Program-made: the position numbers and the translations under genes | DNA from: Promethearchaeota archaeon | Lineage (GTDB): Archaea > Asgardarchaeota > Lokiarchaeia > Sigyniarchaeales > SOKP01 | Reading direction: 5' to 3' | DNA: 6,917 nucleotides | Assembly (NCBI GenBank): GCA_030605895.1 | Contig: JAUWHL010000261.1 | Location: 1 to 6,917, forward strand | Part shown: positions 1-4,384 of the stretch, piece by piece | Layout: every line of letters starts with the position of its first letter | Position numbering within the stretch: the first letter of the stretch is position 1 | Notes under the pieces: generated by a model | The model's input: only the letters and a program-made list of their open reading frames with translations | Told to the model about the DNA's origin: nothing | Databases searched by the model: none

Positions 1-42
1 CATTGCTTCAAATCGTTTATCCATTGCTTCAAATCGTCTATT
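1..42. repeat. 21-bp tandem repeat, two copies, inside the coiled-coil gene
   Basis: Bases 1-21 and 22-42 are near-identical, both starting CATTGCTTCAAATCGT. The period of 21 bases is seven codons and encodes the heptad R-F-E-A-M-D-K on the reverse strand. It is a coding repeat that builds a coiled coil, and more copies may lie beyond the left edge. Confidence 0.85.
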
Positions 43-180
43 TGAATTTTCAATAATGCGTGCAATATCTTCTTTTGTGGCTACAACTCCAGATAAAGCT
101 GTAATTATCGCACCCTTGATTTCATCATCTTCCCGAATCAATTTTGGCAGTAACTTCAGTAATTCATTTTTGTCAATCAT
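1..180 (-). CDS. N-terminal part of a DUF3782-like coiled-coil protein (runs off the window)
   Basis: The reverse strand is open from an ATG at 180-178 to the window edge, giving 60 residues beginning MIDKNELLKLLPKLIRED. The order of parts is a short helical start (about 1-17), a middle segment ending in VATKEDIARII (about 34-44), then repeated RFEAMDK heptads (from about 51). This resembles archaeal DUF3782-type proteins, in which 'LLREDPEFR...ATKEDI' is followed by a coiled coil and often a PD-(D/E)XK nuclease-like domain. That C-terminal domain lies outside the window, so any nuclease role is only inferred. The start is supported by a TATA-like box about 35 bases upstream. There is no Shine-Dalgarno sequence at usual spacing. 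The family call is from pattern memory; the reading frame itself is clear. Confidence 0.75.
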   Translation of the reverse strand, partial: MIDKNELLKLLPKLIREDDEIKGAIITALSGVVATKEDIARIIENSNRRFEAMDKRFEAM

Positions 181-209
181 TTTTTTGTGTTTTTCAACTT
201 CTCTCTATG

Positions 210-221
210 AATAAATATATT
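210..221 (-). promoter_or_regulatory. TATA-like box for the gene at 1-180
   Basis: On the reverse strand the sequence reads ATATATTTAT (220-211), centred about 35 bases before the ATG at 180. Archaeal TATA boxes sit about 25 bases before the transcription start, so the leader would be about 10 bases. This rests on position and composition in AT-rich DNA, so it is tentative. Confidence 0.4.
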
Positions 222-260
222 GATTTGGATTTTTAAACATGTTTATTTTATATCTTCATA

Positions 261-545
261 ATGTATTCTTGGAAAATAATCGAAGACTTTAAAAGTATTT
301 TTGAAGTAAAATATGAGACAACACTAAATGCGTCATACAGATTAACTATTATAGATAACATAGATAATTGTGTATGTCTTAATTTTGCATCGGCAAAAAA
401 AGTTTTATATTGATCCTATACCCGACGACTCTAAACTTCCGTATGATATTGGAAAGCTTCCTAAAGTAGATTACAGAATCTAAATTATGTAAATACGGGT
501 GAAACGCAAATAACTAAAGCCCTTGTAATCTTAAACCTAAGAAAA
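261..545 (+). pseudogene. decayed or frameshifted small gene, function unknown
   Basis: From ATG at 261 the frame gives about 50 protein-like residues (MYSWKIIEDFKSIF...) and stops at TGA 411-413. Just before the stop is a run of seven A's at about 396-402. Dropping one A joins the frame to a continuation, KKFYIDPIPDDSKLPYDIG, which ends at TAA 481-483. A second shift there would continue into NYVNTGETQITKALVILNL, as far as the 3' end of the next gene. All three pieces look like real protein rather than noise, with mixed hydrophobic and charged residues and no low complexity. I do not recognise the family. Alternatives are a short genuine 50-residue gene, or a homopolymer sequencing error. 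Apart from this ORF, the stretch 181-548 holds only the promoter and terminator signals listed. Confidence 0.4.
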
Positions 546-547
546 AA
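542..547 (-). terminator. T-run after the ribbon-helix-helix gene
   Basis: Six A's on the plus strand read as T6 on the minus strand, one base after the TAA of the 549-974 gene. Short T-runs are the usual intrinsic termination signal in archaea. No hairpin is seen. Confidence 0.4.
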
Positions 548-548
548 G

Positions 549-974
549 TTATTCTCCTTTTTTTATCATTTCTAGTTCGGATTCTATGCCCAGTAAATTT
601 GCAACTTCGACTAATGCTCTCCATTCTGCATACATATTTTCAGCTTCTCTTAATTTGCCTTGAGACACTAGGAGTTTATGAGTATTAGCTTTCGCGTCAA
701 TTAATCTGACAAATATTCCCAACTTGTCGCTACCTTCTTCAGAATTAACATAATTTCTTAACGCGTCAATCACCTTAATATCTGCTGATGAGGCAGGGTT
801 TACTGCCCTCAAAGTATCTCGAACTTCAACCATTAATTTTCGATTGTCTTCAAGCAATTTTAATTGGATTAGACAGATATTAATAGCATCAGAATATGTT
901 TCACTTCCGCTTTTTTCTTTGATTTCGTCTAATTTTTTTTTAACAACATCATTTACTTCTATTGTTGGACTCAT
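549..974 (-). CDS. ribbon-helix-helix (CopG/Arc-like) domain protein with helical C-terminus
   Basis: The 141-residue protein begins with a short strand (PTIEV, 3-7), a helix (NDVVKKKLDEIKEKSG, 8-23) and a second helix opened by SETYSDAINICLIQLK (24-39). This is the layout of a ribbon-helix-helix DNA-binding domain, where the paired N-terminal strands enter the DNA major groove and the protein acts as a dimer. Residues 40-141 are predicted helical without a recognised motif and may serve dimerisation or partner binding. Such proteins often repress their own promoter or act as antitoxins. No toxin-like gene is adjacent on the same strand, so a stand-alone regulator is likelier. The start is the ATG at 974-972 with a TATA-like box about 30 bases upstream, implying a leaderless or nearly leaderless transcript. 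The next gene is divergent (TatD family). Confidence 0.7.
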   Translation of the reverse strand: MSPTIEVNDVVKKKLDEIKEKSGSETYSDAINICLIQLKLLEDNRKLMVEVRDTLRAVNPASSADIKVIDALRNYVNSEEGSDKLGIFVRLIDAKANTHKLLVSQGKLREAENMYAEWRALVEVANLLGIESELEMIKKGE

Positions 975-978
975 CTTA

Positions 979-1094
979 CTATAAACTATGGGTAATGTAT
1001 TATTTAAATTTTAATATGTGATTAGTTTATAGGAATAATAACAATGATTGTGAAGTTAAGCGTAAGTTTCAATGAAGTTCAATAGTTTAAACTA
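979..1094. promoter_or_regulatory. repeated TAGTTTA element in the divergent intergenic region (possible operator)
   Basis: CTATAAACTA at 979-988 has an exact inverted copy, TAGTTTATAG, at 1023-1032. A perfect 12-bp palindrome, TAGTTTAAACTA, lies at 1083-1094. All lie between a gene for a DNA-binding protein and the gene divergent to it. Ribbon-helix-helix proteins usually bind short repeated sites at their own promoter. The first copy sits between the TATA-like box and the ATG of the regulator gene, where binding would block transcription. AT-rich sequence makes such words frequent, and another TAGTTTAG occurs at 2028-2035, so this remains a hypothesis. Confidence 0.35.
1000..1009 (-). promoter_or_regulatory. 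TATA-like box for the ribbon-helix-helix gene
   Basis: On the minus strand the sequence is AATTTAAATA, centred about 30 bases from the ATG at 974. The expected transcription start therefore falls at or within a few bases of the start codon. Confidence 0.4.
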
Positions 1095-1100
1095 TAAATT
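1089..1100 (+). promoter_or_regulatory. candidate TATA box for the TatD-family gene
   Basis: ACTATAAATT overlaps the right arm of the 1083-1094 palindrome. Transcription would start near 1120, leaving a leader of about 35 bases that contains the Shine-Dalgarno sequence at 1141-1148. A second AT-rich candidate, TTTATAAT at about 1125-1132, would start transcription too late to include that site. Confidence 0.35.
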
Positions 1101-1140
1101 GGCGGAATTCATTATGTTAATTACTTTATAATTTTTATCT

Positions 1141-1148
1141 GAGAGGAG
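1141..1148 (+). promoter_or_regulatory. strong Shine-Dalgarno sequence that fixes the TTG start
   Basis: GAGAGGAG lies nine bases before the TTG at 1158. It is the clearest ribosome binding site in the window and selects a non-ATG start. The next in-frame ATG (residue 32) would delete the first metal-binding motif. Confidence 0.75.
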
Positions 1149-1157
1149 TAGATAGTT

Positions 1158-1991
1158 TTGTATATTGATTGTCATGCACACCTATTTTTTAGCTCTATTC
1201 CCGCAGAAGCCATTGATGAAGATATCACAGGTGTGATACCAATTCCTAATATGGATTTTATAGGTAAAATGATCTCTAACGCAAAAGAGAAAAGTGTAAA
1301 CTATATTATTGGAGTAATAAGTAATCCAAATGATTTTCCCCGTTATCAAGAACAAGTGGAACTTGAAAATATTATACATGTTATTGGAATCTCAAGGGGT
1401 AATGCGCTTGAAGACCAACCACATATGATTTCTCTATTAGAAAAGGAAATTGAAAGAAAAGTGCCTCATGGGATAGGTGAGATTGGATTGGATTATGCAT
1501 ACGGTTTTGATAATTTAAATGAGCATGAAAAAAATACAATGAAGAAAAAACAGCAGGAATTATTTGTAAGACAAATACAAATAGCGAAAGAAATTGATGT
1601 ACCGATTGTCGTTCATGCGGGGTATGGTACAGATAAAGACATTGTAAAAATTTTAAAACAAGAACAAGCTCAAGATGTGGGGGGCCAAATTCATGGGTAT
1701 ATGTCTAATGAGGGGTTAGTTTCCGAACTACTTGATATAGGCTTTTACTTTTCATTTGGATATTTACATACAAAAGAAGAGGAATTAAAGCGGATAATTG
1801 AAATAACTCCTTTAGAACGGATACTTACTGAAACAGATTCTCCATATCATTTACTGGAATCCCCTAAGAGATTTATTCTTCCAGAAGATGTGGTTTTAAT
1901 AACTGACAAGATTGCTATTTTTAAGGAAATTAAGCCAGAAGTTTTTACTAATCAGATAATGAGAAATGCTAGAGAACTTTTTAGATTCTAG
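1158..1991 (+). CDS. TatD-family metal-dependent hydrolase (putative DNase/phosphoesterase)
   Basis: This 277-residue protein has the length of the TatD family and its metal-site motifs in order: HxH at H6/H8 (DCHAHL), E108 in GEIGLDY, H153 in VVHAG, H179 in QIHGY, and D227 in TETDSPY. The family folds as a TIM barrel of the amidohydrolase superfamily, with two metal ions at the active site. Members act as cytoplasmic 3'-5' exonucleases or other phosphoesterases and D-aminoacyl-tRNA-type hydrolases; the true substrate here is unknown. The usual 'GxHP' motif after the third strand reads GISRG (77-81), so that His is missing, which hints at a divergent subgroup. The start is TTG at 1158, backed by a strong Shine-Dalgarno sequence. 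It is a single-gene unit, divergent from the ribbon-helix-helix gene and followed by a T-run. Confidence 0.9.
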   Translation: MYIDCHAHLFFSSIPAEAIDEDITGVIPIPNMDFIGKMISNAKEKSVNYIIGVISNPNDFPRYQEQVELENIIHVIGISRGNALEDQPHMISLLEKEIERKVPHGIGEIGLDYAYGFDNLNEHEKNTMKKKQQELFVRQIQIAKEIDVPIVVHAGYGTDKDIVKILKQEQAQDVGGQIHGYMSNEGLVSELLDIGFYFSFGYLHTKEEELKRIIEITPLERILTETDSPYHLLESPKRFILPEDVVLITDKIAIFKEIKPEVFTNQIMRNARELFRF

Positions 1992-1997
1992 ATTAAA

Positions 1998-2004
1998 TTT
2001 TTTT
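1998..2004 (+). terminator. T-run after the TatD-family gene
   Basis: Seven T's begin six bases after the TAG stop. This is the simple archaeal-type termination signal, and no hairpin is seen. A second run of eight T's lies at 2098-2105, before the next promoter. Confidence 0.45.
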
Positions 2005-2116
2005 CTAAAGTTGAAGAATTTCTTATTTAGTTTAGAGAGGGCAGGAATCGTCCATTCTTTTTATTGAAAAAAACTATAGAATTATATATCTTATTGATTT
2101 TTTTTCCATTTTTTAA

Positions 2117-2130
2117 ATTATATATAAAAG
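2117..2130 (+). promoter_or_regulatory. strong TATA box upstream of the small zinc-finger gene
   Basis: ATTATATATAAAAG is the best archaeal TATA match in the window. Transcription would begin near 2150, giving a leader of about 50 bases before the ATG at 2198. The predicted start is next to the hyphenated palindrome at 2156-2170. Confidence 0.5.
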
Positions 2131-2155
2131 GCGATAAACATTAACAGTAATATAC

Positions 2156-2170
2156 CCTTAATATTTAAGG
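2156..2170. repeat. hyphenated palindrome CCTTAA-TAT-TTAAGG near the transcription start
   Basis: Two perfect 6-bp arms flank a 3-bp spacer, centred about 40 bases downstream of the TATA box and just past the expected transcription start. A protein bound here would block initiation, so an operator is possible. It is also short enough to be chance, or could itself form part of a weaker second promoter. Confidence 0.3.
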
Positions 2171-2197
2171 TCTAAATTCTGTGAGCAAAATAGAATA

Positions 2198-2413
2198 ATG
2201 AGCATCAACACTGACCTCTTAGAAGAATTTAAAGATATTAAACAAAAAAAGAATAAATTAATGTCTAATTGTGAATACTGCGGAAAAAACATTGTAGGTA
2301 GTAAGTGGAATAAGGAATATCACCATATCAATATATGTCAAGACCCTAAAAAACGATTTTTCTGTTCTCGGCAATGTAAATTAAATTGGATTTTTAAAAA
2401 AATGAAGGTATGA
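2198..2413 (+). CDS. small zinc-finger protein (treble-clef/TRASH-like)
   Basis: This 71-residue protein has CEYC at C25/C28 and FCSRQC at C56/C60, with extra possible ligands H42, H43 and C47. A Cys-x2-Cys knuckle followed by 'FCSxxC' and an aromatic-basic tail (KLNWIFKK) is the pattern of treble-clef or TRASH/MYM-type fingers, which bind one zinc and usually contact nucleic acid or a protein partner. Residues 1-20 are a charged helix. The start at ATG 2198 has no Shine-Dalgarno sequence. An internal ATG at residue 22 is the only other start and would leave the finger intact. It has its own strong TATA box. The exact function cannot be told; it could be a metal sensor, a nucleic-acid binder or a ribosome-associated factor. 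Confidence 0.7.
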   Translation: MSINTDLLEEFKDIKQKKNKLMSNCEYCGKNIVGSKWNKEYHHINICQDPKKRFFCSRQCKLNWIFKKMKV

Positions 2414-2428
2414 TTTCATTCAGATTAA

Positions 2429-2434
2429 TTTTTT
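2429..2434 (+). terminator. T-run after the zinc-finger gene
   Basis: Six T's lie 16 bases past the TGA stop at 2411-2413. They are a plausible end of this single-gene transcript, just before the nitroreductase remnant. Confidence 0.3.
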
Positions 2435-2437
2435 CCT

Positions 2438-2711
2438 ATGCTTCAATCTAAAGGGAAAATCATATTCATCTGTGAATTTTGTGTTGCCGCGATTATAGAA
2501 AGATCTAAGGGGAATATTCTCCAAAGATACTATCGTTATATCTATTTGAATGCGAGTCATATAGGATAAGATTTTTACCTAATTGTAAAGGCCCTAGGAT
2601 TAGGAACTTGCACAATAGGGGCAATATATGATGATGAGATCAATGATTTATTAGGAATTAATTGGGATGAATAAAACAGCAGTATATATAGGAGTAGTTG
2701 GTAACAAATGA
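2438..2711 (+). pseudogene. remnant of a SagB-type nitroreductase/dehydrogenase, C-terminal part only
   Basis: Reading from ATG 2438 gives AAIIERSKGN, then RYYRYIYLNASHIG, then an in-frame TAA (2567-2569). Directly after the stop the same frame continues DFYLIVKALGLGTCTIGAI and DDEINDLLGINWDE to TAA 2672-2674. Dropping one base there joins KTAVYIGVVGNK, which ends at TGA 2709-2711. This matches the C-terminal half of SagB-type, FMN-dependent nitroreductase-fold oxidoreductases: 'RYxxLxAGHxxQN', 'ALGLGTxxIGAF', 'DDEVxxLLG' and a final 'xxPVG'. The stop stands where the family has Gln, so a CAA to TAA change is likely. The N-terminal half, with much of the flavin site, is absent and the zinc-finger gene occupies that place. 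No activity is expected. Confidence 0.75.
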
Positions 2712-2714
2712 AAT

Positions 2715-2722
2715 AAAAAAAA
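2715..2722 (-). terminator. T-run after the Lys/Asp-rich protein gene
   Basis: Eight A's on the plus strand read as T8 on the minus strand, about 21 bases past the stop of the 2744-3199 gene. A simple T-run terminator is likely. Confidence 0.4.
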
Positions 2723-2743
2723 TTTAAAAATTTGTTATTTTGA

Positions 2744-3199
2744 TTATTTTATTGATTCTAAGAAAGCAAGAAAGATTTGTTTGGATGCATCTGGTAAATC
2801 TTCAACATATTTATTAACTTTTTCTATGAATTCTTCTTTTGATTTTGCATCCTTCAAAACATAATTGTCAATATCCCTAAATTTGTTTGTAATTTTTTCA
2901 TACGCATGCGTGAGTGCATCAAGGTTCTTACTTACAGATAATTTCCATTCTTGGTCCACACGTATTTTATCTTTGTCTTTCTTTTCTTTTTCCTTATCCT
3001 TATCTTTTTTATCCTTGTCCTTTTTATCCTTGTCCTTTTTATCTTTATCTTTTTTATCCTTATCTTTATCTTTTTCTTTCTCCTCTTTTTCCTTCTTTTC
3101 CTTTTTCTCTTTATCTTTGTCTTTTTTATCTTTATCTTTTTTATCCTTATTTTCATTAAAATAGATATTTCTAAATGTAAAGTTTATTATTGTAGACAA
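2744..3199 (-). CDS. protein with long Lys/Asp/Glu polyampholyte tract and small helical C-terminal domain
   Basis: Of the 151 residues, 1-17 are ordinary, 18-78 consist only of K, D and E, mostly repeats of K-D-K-D-K, and 79-151 form a normal helical domain starting RVDQEWKLSVSKNLDALTHAY. The tract is close to charge-balanced and should be disordered or a long single helix. The C-terminal domain shows coding character (amphipathic helices, no low complexity), which supports this frame over the other open frames across the tract. The first codon is TTG at 3199-3197 and no ATG occurs in frame. A TATA box about 22 bases upstream would make it nearly leaderless, so the exact start is uncertain. 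It is divergent from the longin-like gene and may be co-regulated with it. No known family is recognised and there is no signal peptide or membrane segment. Confidence 0.65.
   Translation of the reverse strand: MSTIINFTFRNIYFNENKDKKDKDKKDKDKEKKEKKEKEEKEKDKDKDKKDKDKKDKDKKDKDKKDKDKEKEKKDKDKIRVDQEWKLSVSKNLDALTHAYEKITNKFRDIDNYVLKDAKSKEEFIEKVNKYVEDLPDASKQIFLAFLESIK
2966..3148 (-). repeat. purine-rich tandem repeat coding for K/D/E tract
   Basis: The minus strand is almost pure purine broken by single T's from GAT codons. A 15-base unit encoding K-D-K-K-D recurs, with exact copies of GACAAGGATAAAAAG. The repeat keeps the reading frame because 15 is a multiple of three, so slippage would change tract length without breaking the gene. 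Confidence 0.85.
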
Positions 3200-3216
3200 T
3201 AAAATATAAATTGTGA

Positions 3217-3246
3217 AATTTATATGCTGAGAATTTCATATAAATT
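3217..3246. promoter_or_regulatory. divergent promoter with two mirrored TATA boxes
   Basis: AATTTATATG (3217-3226) and CATATAAATT (3237-3246) are perfect 10-bp inverted copies separated by CTGAGAATTT. Each reads CATATAAATT toward its own gene. The right one is centred about 38 bases before the ATG at 3280 and the left one about 22 bases before the TTG at 3199. Each TATA lies on the side nearer its gene, so the two pre-initiation complexes would share the spacer as their upstream (BRE) region. Competition or joint control of the two genes is plausible. Confidence 0.5.
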
Positions 3247-3279
3247 ATTAGAAGAGAATTAAATCAGCTATGGATTAGA

Positions 3280-4080
3280 ATGATTGTTATATTATCATAT
3301 TTTCATACCAGAATCGGTACAGATATTTTCTACACGTTTCCAAAAACTCAAGTGGATAGTGAAATCTCGGATAGATTATATGATGTTATGACTCAGCAGA
3401 ATGAGGAAGAGTTTTTTACACATACTTTTAGAAATTTAAAGCTATTAAACTATTACTTCCAAATCCGTTCAGATTGGGCACGCGGAAATAGGGAGATGTT
3501 AATGCTCTCAATAATGATTACACAGCAAATTTCTCCTGAAATTGAAGAGACGATATCAACCTTATGCAAAAGATTTGTAGAAAGGATACGTTCAAATGAA
3601 GATATCTTTACTGGTTTTCACATAAAAGATTTAAACAATTACGATGAGGATGATAAAGAGAGAATAATAAAAAGCGAACTCTTAATTAGGGAATTAGTAA
3701 AGGACCTATATTGGGAAACCTTGGAAGAGACAAGAAAAAAATCAGAAGAAGAGAAAATTACTGTGCTATTAAACGACCGTTATATTTTTGAATCCTTAGA
3801 AAAAATGTCAAGAGAGTTGAAAAATATAAGTAAAGAGATAGAGACTAGTTCAAATGATGAATCCATAAAAGCAAATTCCAATATTAAAAATTCAATCTCG
3901 AATTTAAATAAGATTATCGATGATTTATATGGCGGTTACATCGAAAAGATGACTGTGCTTGATATTGAGGATGTAAACGGCTTATTTTCCGCAGATGAAG
4001 ATGTGGATGCGGATATTCAAAAAAGCAAAAAAGAGTTAATGCAACTTTTAGAAGGGGAAGTTAAGAGAAAAGAAGAATAA
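3280..4080 (+). CDS. longin/roadblock-like (profilin-type fold) protein with coiled-coil tail, Asgard style
   Basis: The first 110 residues of this 266-residue protein suggest strand-strand-helix-strand-strand-helix: MIVILSYFHTRIG (1-13), TDIFYTFP (14-21), a helix at 27-42, strands at about 45-63 (FFTHTFRNLKLLNYYFQIR), REMLMLSIMITQ (71-82), and a helix from SPEIEETISTLCKRFVERI (85-103). This is the order found in longin and roadblock-type domains, which bind small GTPases and membrane-trafficking partners in eukaryotes and are abundant in Asgard archaea. Residues 125-215 are charged and helical, probably coiled coil, and the end is acidic then basic. The assignment is from secondary-structure reasoning and style, not a motif, so the fold is an inference. 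The start at ATG 3280 lacks a Shine-Dalgarno sequence; an ATG at 3270 runs straight into a stop. The next gene follows after 26 bases and is probably co-transcribed. Confidence 0.6.
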   Translation: MIVILSYFHTRIGTDIFYTFPKTQVDSEISDRLYDVMTQQNEEEFFTHTFRNLKLLNYYFQIRSDWARGNREMLMLSIMITQQISPEIEETISTLCKRFVERIRSNEDIFTGFHIKDLNNYDEDDKERIIKSELLIRELVKDLYWETLEETRKKSEEEKITVLLNDRYIFESLEKMSRELKNISKEIETSSNDESIKANSNIKNSISNLNKIIDDLYGGYIEKMTVLDIEDVNGLFSADEDVDADIQKSKKELMQLLEGEVKRKEE

Positions 4081-4106
4081 TTTGAATTCTAACCAGGCAA
4101 ATTAAA

Positions 4107-4346
4107 ATGAATAAACAAGATTTAGAGAAATTCTTTAACCGACTAGAGGAATTATTGGAAATTAATGGATGTAATGGTAGTGATTTATCTAATGCTGAAA
4201 TTATACTGAAAGAAATGAATATACCGAAAGAAGAACAAGAAATATTTTTAGAAGATTGCAGAAATTCTGGTGGATTTTGTGATTGTGAGATATTTTTAAA
4301 CTCGGAGGATTATTTGAGAGAAAAATATAGTAATATAAAAAATTAG
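4107..4346 (+). CDS. DUF2695-like small cysteine-containing protein
   Basis: This 79-residue protein contains GGFCDCEIFLN (55-65), which matches the 'GGYCDCEVLxN' signature of DUF2695, preceded by NGCNGSDLSNAEIILKEM (20-37) in place of that family's 'GCDHTLRLTREFL'. Conserved cysteines are C22, C51, C58 and C60, enough for one metal site or disulfides. The role of DUF2695 is not known to me. It lies 26 bases after the longin-like gene on the same strand with no promoter evident between them, so the two probably share a transcript. The start at ATG 4107 has no Shine-Dalgarno sequence. It ends 12 bases from the convergent acyl-CoA ligase gene. Confidence 0.7.
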   Translation: MNKQDLEKFFNRLEELLEINGCNGSDLSNAEIILKEMNIPKEEQEIFLEDCRNSGGFCDCEIFLNSEDYLREKYSNIKN

Positions 4347-4384
4347 AACCATATTATATTATTTAATTCCAAGCCTATTTTTTT
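4337..4384. terminator. overlapping convergent terminators
   Basis: On the plus strand T7 at 4378-4384 lies just past the DUF2695-like stop, inside the last codons of the ligase gene. On the minus strand A6 at 4337-4342 reads as T6 within the last codons of the DUF2695-like gene. Each transcript would end inside its neighbour's 3' end, giving a compact two-way terminator. Confidence 0.35.

Noticed and set aside
1..42. Possible edge of a CRISPR array, because of two adjacent near-identical 21-bp units
   Set aside because: The units are directly adjacent with no spacers and encode a coiled-coil heptad in an open frame.
1182..1379. Minus-strand open frame of 65 codons opposite the TatD-family gene
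   Set aside because: It lies wholly inside a clearly coding gene and its peptide is Ile/Tyr/Phe-rich without any pattern.
549..1991. Toxin-antitoxin module formed by the ribbon-helix-helix protein and its neighbour
   Set aside because: The neighbour is divergent and is a full-length TatD-family enzyme, not a small toxin. No toxin gene follows the regulator on its own strand.
1992..2197. A small RNA or riboswitch in the gap between the TatD-family and zinc-finger genes
   Set aside because: Apart from T-runs, a TATA box and a short palindrome I see no stable paired structure. The sequence is mostly A/T with one GC-richer patch near 2038-2052.
2567..2569. Recoding of the TAA as an amino acid in the nitroreductase remnant
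   Set aside because: Known archaeal stop recoding uses TAG (pyrrolysine) or TGA (selenocysteine). A further frameshift downstream and the missing N-terminal half fit simple decay.
2865..3202. Several overlapping open frames across the K/D/E tract on both strands, coding Ser/Leu/Phe-rich or Lys/Ile/Arg-rich peptides
   Set aside because: They are open only because the simple repeat lacks stops in all frames. None extends into a normal protein domain, whereas the 2744-3199 minus frame does.
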